6,985 nt of DNA. Source: GCA-003244245 sp050699655. Lineage in GTDB: Bacteria > Actinomycetota > Actinomycetes > Mycobacteriales > Pseudonocardiaceae. Made by a program: the position numbers and the translations under genes. The stretch is from the NCBI GenBank assembly GCA_050699655.1, contig JBOHFJ010000260.1:1-6985 (forward strand), written 5' to 3'. This document shows positions 1-5,758 of the stretch, in pieces (the first letter of the stretch is position 1; every line of letters begins with the position of its first letter). A model generated the notes under the pieces. The model saw nothing but the letters and a program-made list of their open reading frames with translations, made no database searches and was not told where the DNA came from.

Positions 1-1
1 C

Positions 2-700
2 GATTCGGTGGCCCGCGCGGGGCCCGACGAGGGTGGTGAGCAGCCCGCACCGCGGTTCGGCTGGCCACTTCCCGGTTCCCCGACCGTTGTTCGAGCATTC
101 CAGGCGCCGACCTTCCGGTACGGGCCAGGGCATCGCGGTGTGGACCTGGCGGCGGTGGCCGGCGCCCCGGTGCTCGCCGCTGGTCCCGGCACGGTGGCAT
201 TCGCCGGGACGGTGGCCGGCCACGGCGTGGTGTCCGTGGACCACCCAGGTGGGCTGCGCACGACATATGAACCGGTGTCACCAACCGTCGCCGTCGGTGA
301 CCGGGTAGCCAGAGGTGAGCCAATCGGCACCGTGCAGCCCGGCCATCCGGGCTGCACGGTCGCCGCCTGCCTGCACTGGGGTGTCCTGCGTCGGGGCGGA
401 CTGCGTCGGGGCGGACTGCGCCCGGGTGGAGCTGGCGGCCCGACACGCGACAGGCAATACCTGGACCCGCTGCGACTGCTCGCCACCGCGCGAGTGCGCC
501 TGCTGCCGATCGACCCACCCGCCGACGAATCTTCCCTCAGCCCTCAGCCCTCAGTCCTCAACCTCAGTCCTCAACCGGCGGAGGCGTCCAGCATCTTGCT
601 CCGCAGCCGTAGCACCGCCCTGGTGTGCAGCTGGCACACCCGGGACTCGGTGACGCCGAGCACCCGGCCGATCTCGGCGAGGGTGAGGTTCTCGAAGTAG
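2..700 (+). CDS. M23/LytM-like peptidase domain protein (5' partial)
   Basis: Probable cell-wall, zinc-dependent endopeptidase-like protein. The frame is open to the window edge and no signal peptide is visible, so the true start is probably upstream; GTG at 8 is only the first in-window start, and residues here are counted from it. The core covers about residues 17-160. It has the zinc motif GHRGVD (H42, D46), the family pattern GHGVVSVDHPGG and a CLHWG strand with H123 as third zinc ligand, then YLDPLRLL. Cys121 stands where active LytM enzymes have the first His of HxH, and YEPV replaces the usual YxHL, so catalysis is uncertain. An LRRGG-type triple repeat (about residues 127-141) is inserted after CLHWG. 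From about residue 170 the tail shows no family similarity, and it overlaps whiG by 130 bp in antisense. M23 genes next to whiG are common in actinomycetes, often near rpsB-tsf, which I infer may lie upstream. The family call is firm; the true C-terminus is not. Confidence 0.8.
   Translation, partial: DSVARAGPDEGGEQPAPRFGWPLPGSPTVVRAFQAPTFRYGPGHRGVDLAAVAGAPVLAAGPGTVAFAGTVAGHGVVSVDHPGGLRTTYEPVSPTVAVGDRVARGEPIGTVQPGHPGCTVAACLHWGVLRRGGLRRGGLRPGGAGGPTRDRQYLDPLRLLATARVRLLPIDPPADESSLSPQPSVLNLSPQPAEASSILLRSRSTALVCSWHTRDSVTPSTRPISARVRFSK
386..430 (+). repeat. Three tandem 15-bp units inside the M23 gene
   Basis: The unit CTGCGTCGGGGCGGA occurs exactly at 386-400 and 401-415, followed by a diverged third copy, CTGCGCCCGGGTGGA, at 416-430 (three mismatches). 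The period is a multiple of three, so the frame is kept and the repeat encodes LRRGG, LRRGG, LRPGG. It sits between the CLHWG zinc strand and YLDPLRLL, where homologues usually have only a few residues. Confidence 0.85.
534..574. repeat. Imperfect heptanucleotide tandem repeat (YCCTCAR) between M23 and whiG
   Basis: Three perfect CCCTCAG units lie at 534-554. They are followed by TCCTCAA (555-561), a six-base CCTCAG (562-567) and TCCTCAA (568-574). The array encodes the SLSPQPS...LSPQP stretch of the M23 tail and contains the whiG stop codon (571-573, minus strand). Seven is not a multiple of three, so a change in copy number would shift the M23 frame, while whiG, ending inside the last unit, would be little affected. 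Confidence 0.8.
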
Positions 701-1470
701 TAGAGCGAGACCACCACGCGATCCCGGTCGGTGAGCTGCGAGACCGCTTCGGCAAGCAGGCGCCTGCTCTCAACCGAATCAAGGAGCGCGCCCGGTTCCT
801 CCACAGTGTCATCGGGCAACGTCTCGGCGATCGACGTGCCGCCGCGACCCACAGCAATGAGTTCATCCAACGCGATGACGCTGGTCAGCTGGAGCTGGGC
901 ATAAAGTTCACGCAGGTCGGCGGTGGTGATGCCGAGCTCGGCGGCCACCTCCGCATCAGTGGCGGAGCGCTGCAACCGGCTCTCCAAGCGTTCCAGCGCA
1001 CGCTCCACTTCGCGGGCCCGGCTGCGCACCGAACGAGGTACCCAGTCCTGAGCGCGGAGCTCGTCCAGGATCGCTCCCCGGATCCGCTGCATCGCATAGG
1101 TCTCGAACTTCAAACCGCGCCCGGGCTCGAACCGGTCGATGGCGTCCCACAGGCCGAACACACCCGACTGCACCAGGTCCGCGATATCCACATGGGCGGG
1201 CAGCCCGGTTCCGACCCGGCCAGCCACATACTTCACCAACGGCGCATAGTGCAGAACCAGCCGGTCCCGCGCATCCGCGTCGCGATGTTTCCCGTAGGCC
1301 CGCCACAACGCGACGATGCCTGCTTCCACTTCTTCAGCCCTGGACTGCGCAGTTCCGCCGCTGCTCCCGAAGTCGGCCCCGGAATCAGCCTCGGAATCAG
1401 CGGGGGGGACGACGGTCAGGACGGCCTCACGACCCCCGGAGTACTCAGGAACGGGGGTGGCTCCGGTCAT
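571..1470 (-). CDS. whiG: RNA polymerase sigma factor WhiG (FliA/WhiG family)
   Basis: Alternative sigma factor that in Streptomyces starts sporulation of aerial hyphae by directing RNA polymerase to early developmental promoters; there it is held by the anti-sigma factor RsiG with cyclic di-GMP (not seen here). The 299 residues hold region 2 at about 68-145 (LVLHYAPLVKYVAGRV, DLVQSGVFGLWDAIDRF, KFETYAMQRIRGAILDELR), region 3 at about 150-205 and region 4 at about 238-292, with the helix-turn-helix LTLAEIGRVLGVTESRV. The N-terminus is an acidic, poorly conserved extension of about 55 residues, which makes the protein slightly longer than S. coelicolor WhiG (about 280). The ATG overlaps the end of the upstream recombinase gene by 26 bp and has GAAGG six bases before it, so translation is probably coupled. 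A run of seven C on the coding strand covers codons 21-23. A flagellar FliA role is less likely because the similarity is clearly WhiG-like. Confidence 0.95.
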   Translation of the reverse strand: MTGATPVPEYSGGREAVLTVVPPADSEADSGADFGSSGGTAQSRAEEVEAGIVALWRAYGKHRDADARDRLVLHYAPLVKYVAGRVGTGLPAHVDIADLVQSGVFGLWDAIDRFEPGRGLKFETYAMQRIRGAILDELRAQDWVPRSVRSRAREVERALERLESRLQRSATDAEVAAELGITTADLRELYAQLQLTSVIALDELIAVGRGGTSIAETLPDDTVEEPGALLDSVESRRLLAEAVSQLTDRDRVVVSLYYFENLTLAEIGRVLGVTESRVCQLHTRAVLRLRSKMLDASAG

Positions 1471-2395
1471 GGATCGCCTTCAGCCTCTCGACAGTGACAT
1501 GCGTGTAGAGCTGCGTGGTGGCGAGCGTAGCGTGACCGAGCAACTCCTGAACGGCACGCAGATCGGCACCCCCCTCCAGCAGATGAGTCGCCGCGCTGTG
1601 CCGCAGGCCGTGCGGACCCATGTCCGGCGCGCCCGGCACCGCCCCGACCGCGTCGTGCACCACAGTCCGAATGATTCGCTGGTCGACTCGTCCACCCCGC
1701 GCCCCGAGGAACAGCGCCGCCGCTGAATGGGGCCGCGTGAGCGCGGGGCGCCCTTGGTCGAGCCAGCGGAGCAGGGCGCGCTGCGCGGGCAGCCCATAGG
1801 GCACCGCGCGTTCCTTGGCTCCCTTACCGAATACCCGGACCAAGCGCCGCTGCATGTCGAGGTCGCTCTGATCGAGACCACAGAGCTCGGCGACGCGTAT
1901 CCCAGTCGCGTACAACAGTTCCACTGCGGCGTGGTCACGCAACGCGATCGGATCAGCCTCGGCGGCACCGCGCTGCGCGGCGTCGAGTGCCGCGGCGGCC
2001 TGGTGCGGGTGCAGCACCGCAGGCAGGGCCCGGCGGGGCCGCGGTGCGACCAGTCGCAGCCCCGGGTCGCTGCCCAGCGCTCCGACTCGGGTGGCCCAGG
2101 CGGTGAAGGCGCGAGCCGCCGCGGCACGGCGCGCTAGCGTGCCGCGGCGATGGCCACCGCGATGTTGGGCGCCCAACCAGCCACGCAGCAGCGGGAGGTC
2201 CACCGCCGCGAGATCGTCATGGCCCGAATCCGCCAGGTGCCGCAACAGGGCGGTGACGTCGCCCCGGTAAGCCCGCACCGTGTGCGGGGAGAGCCCCCGC
2301 ACGGACCGCAAATACGCCGCGAAACGCTCCCGATGCGCCGCCAGGGCACCCGGTAGCGAGTCGGGTGCCAGCCGGTCCTCGCTCACCCGCAGCAC
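1445..2395 (-). CDS. xerC: XerC/XerD-like tyrosine recombinase
   Basis: Site-specific recombinase of the Xer branch. Xer proteins resolve chromosome dimers at dif by strand exchange through a 3'-phosphotyrosine. The 316 residues contain an N-terminal SAM-like core-binding domain (about 20-105; the LSPHTVRAYRGDV helix is typical) and a complete catalytic domain. The catalytic residues are R167 (ATGIRVAEL), K191 (GKGAKER), H262 and R265 (HGLRHSAAT), H288 (LLGHAT) and nucleophile Y297 (LYTH). Their spacing matches E. coli XerD closely. It lies 23 bp after dprA and overlaps whiG by 26 bp. The start is uncertain: GTG at 2395 and GTG at 2386 are both possible and neither has a clear ribosome binding site. 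Whether it is the main XerC of the cell or a paralogue cannot be told from the window, so the gene symbol is provisional. Confidence 0.9.
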   Translation of the reverse strand: MLRVSEDRLAPDSLPGALAAHRERFAAYLRSVRGLSPHTVRAYRGDVTALLRHLADSGHDDLAAVDLPLLRGWLGAQHRGGHRRGTLARRAAAARAFTAWATRVGALGSDPGLRLVAPRPRRALPAVLHPHQAAAALDAAQRGAAEADPIALRDHAAVELLYATGIRVAELCGLDQSDLDMQRRLVRVFGKGAKERAVPYGLPAQRALLRWLDQGRPALTRPHSAAALFLGARGGRVDQRIIRTVVHDAVGAVPGAPDMGPHGLRHSAATHLLEGGADLRAVQELLGHATLATTQLYTHVTVERLKAIHDRSHPRS

Positions 2396-2418
2396 GCTGC
2401 GCTACCGAGGGCGCCAGG

Positions 2419-3579
2419 TCAAGCACCGCCACGCCCAATGTCGGGCAGCACCCGATGCCAACCGCTCACCCCGCACCCCACCAGCCCCCGCAGCTCCAAC
2501 AAGGGCAGCGCGGAACGCACCCGGTGCAGCGGCACCCCAGACTCGAGCACCAGTTGCTCGGGATGCCGGGGAGCCCGCAGCGGCAGCGCCTCGTACACCG
2601 CCAGCAACTCCGGGCTCAACCCGTCGGTGGGCTGGCGCGGTGTGGCCAGCGACGGCGCGAGGTCCGCCCCGATCCGCCCCACCACCTCCATTACCTCCGC
2701 CGCTCGAGTGACCAATATCGCCTGCTCCTCACGCACCAGCAGGTGGCAGCCGACGGACGACGCCGAGGTGACCGGACCTGGCACCGCCATCACGACTCGG
2801 CTCAACGCGGCCGCGGCCGCGGCGGTGCGCCGGGCACCGCTGCGCACACCCGCTTCGACCACGACAGTGCCGGCCGCGAGTGCGGCGATCAGGCGATTGC
2901 GGACCAGGAAGCGGTGTCGCGCGGGCCGGACGCCCGGGGGGTACTCACTGACCACCGCGCAACTCTCGGCGATCCGATTCAGCAGCCCATGATGGCCCGC
3001 CGGGTAAGCCCGATCCAGCCCACAGGCCTGCACCGCGACGGTGCGGCCCTCAGCGGCCAGCGCGCCCCGGTGTGCCGCGCCGTCGATGCCGAACGCGGCG
3101 CCGGAGACCACCGCGAAGCCAGCCTCGGCAAGTTCGTAGCCGAACTCGGCGGCGACGTGTTCCCCGTATCCGGTCGCGGCTCTCGCCCCCACCACCGCCA
3201 CTGTCCGCTCACCGAGCTGATCGAGGCGACCGGCCCCCCGTGCCCAGAGCGCCACCGGAGCCTGCCAGCGCTCGTCACTCTGAGCATCAGGCGTGGTGAA
3301 GCAGGTGAACGCCTCAGCGGGCCACTCGGCGTCCTCGGGAACCACCAACCGGCCACCGAGCGCGGCGATCGCGCAGAGGTCGGCCTCGGCCCGGTTCTCC
3401 GCCCGGCGGGCACTGGTCTCCGCGGCCGCCCGGTGGGGTACTTGCCCCTCGGCCACCAAGCGGGCCGCCCGCACCGGACCGACCTCGTTGACCAGTTCGG
3501 ACAACGCGGGAGCGGGCGGCTCGGCGACCCGGTTGAGGTAAGCCCGGGCCCGGCGCAGCTCGCGCTGTCCCGGCGTCAC
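2419..3579 (-). CDS. dprA: DNA-processing protein DprA (Smf)
   Basis: Binds incoming single-stranded DNA and loads RecA during natural transformation; in non-competent bacteria its role is less clear. The 386 residues show the DprA Rossmann fold at about 125-295, with TVAVVGARAATGYGE, VVSGAAFGIDGAAHRGAL, VSEYPPG, FLVRNRLIAALA, VVVEAGVRSGARRTA and VPGPVTS, all recognisable family blocks. The N-terminal part (about 1-65) looks like the SAM-like domain of longer DprA forms, and a winged-helix-like C-terminus (about 320-380) ends the protein. The GTG start at 3579 overlaps the comM stop (GTGA) and has a perfect GGAGGA at 3584-3589, four bases upstream, so the start is well supported and translation is probably coupled to comM. 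No other competence genes (comEA, comEC) are in the window. Confidence 0.95.
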   Translation of the reverse strand: MTPGQRELRRARAYLNRVAEPPAPALSELVNEVGPVRAARLVAEGQVPHRAAAETSARRAENRAEADLCAIAALGGRLVVPEDAEWPAEAFTCFTTPDAQSDERWQAPVALWARGAGRLDQLGERTVAVVGARAATGYGEHVAAEFGYELAEAGFAVVSGAAFGIDGAAHRGALAAEGRTVAVQACGLDRAYPAGHHGLLNRIAESCAVVSEYPPGVRPARHRFLVRNRLIAALAAGTVVVEAGVRSGARRTAAAAAALSRVVMAVPGPVTSASSVGCHLLVREEQAILVTRAAEVMEVVGRIGADLAPSLATPRQPTDGLSPELLAVYEALPLRAPRHPEQLVLESGVPLHRVRSALPLLELRGLVGCGVSGWHRVLPDIGRGGA

Positions 3580-5090
3580 AGCGTCCTCCGGTCCCGCAGA
3601 CCCATCGCCACGCTCACGTCTTCGACCAGCGGGCGATCCCGTCCGGCCAGATCAGCCACCGTCCAGGCCAGCCGCAACGTGCGATCCGCCCCTCTGGCGG
3701 TCACCATGCCCCGATGCAGCGCCGCCGCGATCGGCTCAGTCACCGCCCTCGGCAACCGGAACCGCCGCCGCAACATCGGGCCGGGCACCTCGGCGTTCGT
3801 GCTCCAGCCGGTGCCGACCCACCGCGCGCGGGCGGCGGCGCGAGCCTGCAGCACCCGGGCGCGCACCGTCGCGGTGCTCTCCGGCTCCGCGTCGGCCTGA
3901 CCCATGTCCTTCACCGGACGCATCACCACCCGCAGGTCCACCCGGTCCAGCAGCGGCCCGGAGAGCCGGCCCAGATACCGCCTACGGGCCGACGGGGCGC
4001 AGCTGCAGTCCCGCTCGTCGGGTGGAGCGCACGGGCACGGGTTCGCCGCGAGCACCAACTGGCACCGTGCGGGGTATCGCACCACCCCGTCCCGACGGGC
4101 CAACCGGACCTCGCCATCCTCCAGCGGGGTGCGCAGCGCCTCCAGCGACCGTGGCCCGAACTCAGCGACCTCATCGAGGAACAGCACGCCGCGGTGCGCC
4201 CGGCTCACCGCCCCGGGCTTGGCCAGCCCTGAGCCACCGCCGACCAGCGCGGCCACCGAGCTGGTGTGATGCGGCGCGACGAACGGGGGCACAGTGATCA
4301 GCGGGGTTTCCGGGGAGAGCAGACCGGCCACCGAGTGCACCGCGGTTACCTCCAACGCTTCCTGACTGGTGAGCGCCGGCAAGAGACCGACCATCCGCTG
4401 GGCCAACATGGTCTTGCCCGTTCCCGGCGGGCCGGTGAGCAGCAGGTGGTGACCACCCGCCGCGGCGACCTCCACCGCCCAGCGGGCGTCGCCCTGTTCC
4501 AGCACGTCACCGAGGTCGAGGACCGCGCCCAGCGGCGCCGGACGCGGCGGGCCGGGACGCGCCAACTCAGTACCGCCGGGGTTGCGCAACCAGCCGAGCA
4601 CCTCCTTCAGGCAGGTCGCACCGTGCACCCGCACCCCGTCAACCAGGCTGGCCTCGGCGAGCGAGGCGGTCGGCACCACCACCTCGCCGATGCCCACCTG
4701 GCGGGCGGCGAGTACGGCGGGCAGCACGCCTCGCACCTGACGCAGCCGGCCATCCAGCGCCAACTCCCCGATCAGCACCAGCCCCTGCAACCGCTGCGCC
4801 GGGATCCGGCCGTCCGCGGCCAGCAATGCGCAGGCCAGCGCGAGGTCGTAACTGCTGCCACCCTTGGGCAGGGTGGCCGGCGACAGCGCGAGGGTCATCC
4901 GGCGCGGGGGCCACCGCTCACCGGAGTTGAGCACCGCGGCCCGCACCCGGTCCCGCGCTTCGGACAGGGCGGTGTCGGGCAGCCCCACCATTTGCAGCCC
5001 CGGCAGTCCCGGGCCGATATGGGCCTCGATCTCCACCAGCACCCCGTCGACCCCGTGCAGCGCCACCGCCCAGGCGCTGGCCAGCGACAT
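3576..5090 (-). CDS. comM: ComM/YifB family Mg-chelatase-like AAA+ ATPase
   Basis: Hexameric AAA+ helicase family; Vibrio ComM promotes branch migration during natural transformation. The 504-residue protein starts with a Lon-protease-like ChlI fold (about 1-175; SPATLPKGGSSYDLALA block). The AAA+ domain follows, with Walker A GPPGTGKT at 220-227, Walker B VLFLDE at 302-307, and a Cys-rich loop, NPCPC at 350-354 plus C362 and C364, that may bind a metal. Next comes LLDRVDL at 380-386, and the C-terminal Mg_chelatase helical part ends at LRDRRTL. I chose ATG 5090 (MSLASAWAVALHG) because the family begins there and it overlaps the yraN stop by one base (TGATG). An in-frame start at 5141 would add 17 residues with no family similarity. 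The ribosome binding site is weak (GGGGTG), which fits translational coupling. The dprA start is embedded in its stop codon. Confidence 0.95.
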   Translation of the reverse strand: MSLASAWAVALHGVDGVLVEIEAHIGPGLPGLQMVGLPDTALSEARDRVRAAVLNSGERWPPRRMTLALSPATLPKGGSSYDLALACALLAADGRIPAQRLQGLVLIGELALDGRLRQVRGVLPAVLAARQVGIGEVVVPTASLAEASLVDGVRVHGATCLKEVLGWLRNPGGTELARPGPPRPAPLGAVLDLGDVLEQGDARWAVEVAAAGGHHLLLTGPPGTGKTMLAQRMVGLLPALTSQEALEVTAVHSVAGLLSPETPLITVPPFVAPHHTSSVAALVGGGSGLAKPGAVSRAHRGVLFLDEVAEFGPRSLEALRTPLEDGEVRLARRDGVVRYPARCQLVLAANPCPCAPPDERDCSCAPSARRRYLGRLSGPLLDRVDLRVVMRPVKDMGQADAEPESTATVRARVLQARAAARARWVGTGWSTNAEVPGPMLRRRFRLPRAVTEPIAAALHRGMVTARGADRTLRLAWTVADLAGRDRPLVEDVSVAMGLRDRRTL

Positions 5091-5506
5091 CAGAACGCAC
5101 CCCGCAGGTGCTCCACGGTGACCGGCCCATCCGGTGGGCACAGCACCGCCAGGACGTCAAAGCGAATCTCGCACCAGCCGACCCGATAAGCCCGCAGCCA
5201 CGCCGCCGTGACCCGCCTGATCCGCGCCGCCTTCGCCGACGTCACGCTCTCAGACGGTTCCCCGTACCTGGTCCCGGACCGAGTCTTGACCTCGCACACC
5301 ACCAGGCGCTGCCCATCGGTGGCAATGAGATCCACCTCGCCCTCCCGGCAACGCCAGTTGCGTGAGAGCACCACGAGCCCCGTGCCCGCCAGATAGTCCG
5401 CCGCCAAGTTCTCGCCTCGCCTGCCCAACTCTTCGCTACGGCGCTGCTCGTCGCTACGGCGCTGCGCCTCCTGACGACTCTGGGCCGCCTGCGCTGTCGG
5501 CTCCAT
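5090..5506 (-). CDS. yraN: YraN family (UPF0102) nuclease-fold protein
   Basis: Small protein of the restriction-endonuclease-like superfamily; its cellular role is not settled. The 138 residues carry the family core: GRRGENLAADYL, the REGEVDLIA strand (E57, D59) and VVCEVKTR (E72, K74), the expected PD-(D/E)xK-type metal site, then a C-terminal VTSAKAARIRRV helix. The start is ATG 5506, because a strong GGGGAGGA lies five bases before it at 5512-5519. The frame stays open upstream to 5692 (another ATG at 5542), but that extension has no family similarity. The N-terminal 25 residues are Gln/Arg/Glu-rich and contain a 15-bp direct repeat. It is the first gene of the minus-strand operon and overlaps comM by one base. 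The yraN-comM-dprA order is a familiar actinobacterial arrangement. Confidence 0.93.
   Translation of the reverse strand: MEPTAQAAQSRQEAQRRSDEQRRSEELGRRGENLAADYLAGTGLVVLSRNWRCREGEVDLIATDGQRLVVCEVKTRSGTRYGEPSESVTSAKAARIRRVTAAWLRAYRVGWCEIRFDVLAVLCPPDGPVTVEHLRGAF
5433..5465. repeat. 15-bp direct repeat in the yraN N-terminus
   Basis: TCGCTACGGCGCTGC occurs exactly at 5433-5447 and 5451-5465, with an 18-bp period. On the coding strand it encodes the paired RRSDEQ and RRSEEL segments of YraN. It lies in a non-conserved, charged N-terminal stretch and looks like a local in-frame duplication. Confidence 0.75.
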
Positions 5507-5511
5507 CGGAG

Positions 5512-5519
5512 TCCTCCCC
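5512..5519 (-). promoter_or_regulatory. Strong Shine-Dalgarno sequence deciding the yraN start
   Basis: GGGGAGGA on the minus strand, five bases before ATG 5506. It picks this ATG over the in-frame ATG at 5542 and the start at 5692, neither of which has a comparable site or conserved sequence. Confidence 0.8.
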
Positions 5520-5589
5520 GTTGCTCGGTGATTCCCAACCATGAGGCTGCCGCGCCACCTCGGCGTGGTCGACCCCGCGCGGGCAGGCC

Positions 5590-5616
5590 TGTGGATAACA
5601 GAGGTGGTGTGGACAA
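5590..5616 (-). promoter_or_regulatory. Pair of consensus DnaA boxes upstream of the yraN-whiG operon
   Basis: On the minus strand, TTGTCCACA (5608-5616) and TTATCCACA (5590-5598) lie in the same orientation, 18 bp start to start. The first matches the Streptomyces-type DnaA box and the second the E. coli R-type consensus. Both lie in non-coding DNA 84-110 bp before the yraN ATG. Two exact A/T-containing nonamers this close are unlikely by chance in such GC-rich sequence. I see only two boxes and no AT-rich unwinding region, so a regulatory or DnaA-titrating site is more likely than an origin. Confidence 0.6.
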
Positions 5617-5665
5617 GTGGCGCACGCAGCGTTGCTGAGTCACGAAAAATGTCAGGGTGCTCACG

Positions 5666-5671
5666 TACGCT
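5666..5671 (+). promoter_or_regulatory. Possible -10 element of a leaderless promoter before the P450
   Basis: TACGCT fits the actinobacterial TANNNT -10 pattern and is followed by six bases and then ATG at 5678, the spacing typical of leaderless transcripts. No -35 hexamer is recognisable at the right distance. A transcript starting here would begin with the ATG of a short frame (5678-5758) and then enter the P450 gene. Confidence 0.4.
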
Positions 5672-5687
5672 GGCCCCATGAGGGGCC
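5672..5687. repeat. Perfect inverted repeat over the putative transcription start
   Basis: GGCCCC-ATGA-GGGGCC: six-base arms around a four-base centre that contains ATG 5678. It could be an operator for a dimeric repressor or an RNA hairpin at the 5' end of the P450 transcript. The symmetry is seen directly; function is inference. Confidence 0.45.
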
Positions 5688-5758
5688 CTCACCGCCGCGA
5701 CCCAGGTCCAAACCCAGAACCAGGTCTAGACGCAGACCATGGCCGAGACACTGGCTGA
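5678..5758 (+). other. Possible leaderless 26-codon frame overlapping the P450 start
   Basis: ATG 5678 opens a 26-residue frame, beginning MRGPHRRDPG and ending HGRDTG, which stops at TGA 5756-5758, 20 bases into the P450 frame. The -10-like TACGCT six bases before it supports leaderless translation, while the P450 ATG at 5739 has no clear Shine-Dalgarno sequence. It may be a regulatory leader frame, or the displaced N-terminus of the P450: dropping one C just before 5739 would fuse ...GLDAD to MAETLAEAPF. It may also be chance. There is no independent evidence of expression. Confidence 0.3.

Noticed and set aside
1184..1192. DnaA-box-like ATATCCACA inside whiG
   Set aside because: One mismatch to consensus, isolated, and explained by codons for the conserved HVDI residues of sigma region 2.
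625..1497. Plus-strand open frame of 290 codons opposite whiG
   Set aside because: Mirrors the whiG codons and shows no protein-family motif.
2365..3900. Long plus-strand open frame of 511 codons opposite dprA and comM
   Set aside because: Low-complexity Arg/Pro/Gln-rich translation antisense to two well-conserved genes; a typical shadow frame in GC-rich DNA.
4266..5189. Plus-strand open frame of 307 codons opposite comM
   Set aside because: No recognisable fold, His/Gln/Arg-rich, and fully antisense to the conserved ComM sequence.
5567..5583. Short palindromes GGTCGACC and CCCGCGCGGG upstream of yraN
   Set aside because: Adjacent but short and GC-rich, as expected by chance; no spacing or repetition suggests an operator.
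5541..5680. A replication origin in the divergent intergenic region
   Set aside because: Only two DnaA boxes, no AT-rich unwinding stretch, and no dnaA, dnaN or parAB nearby.
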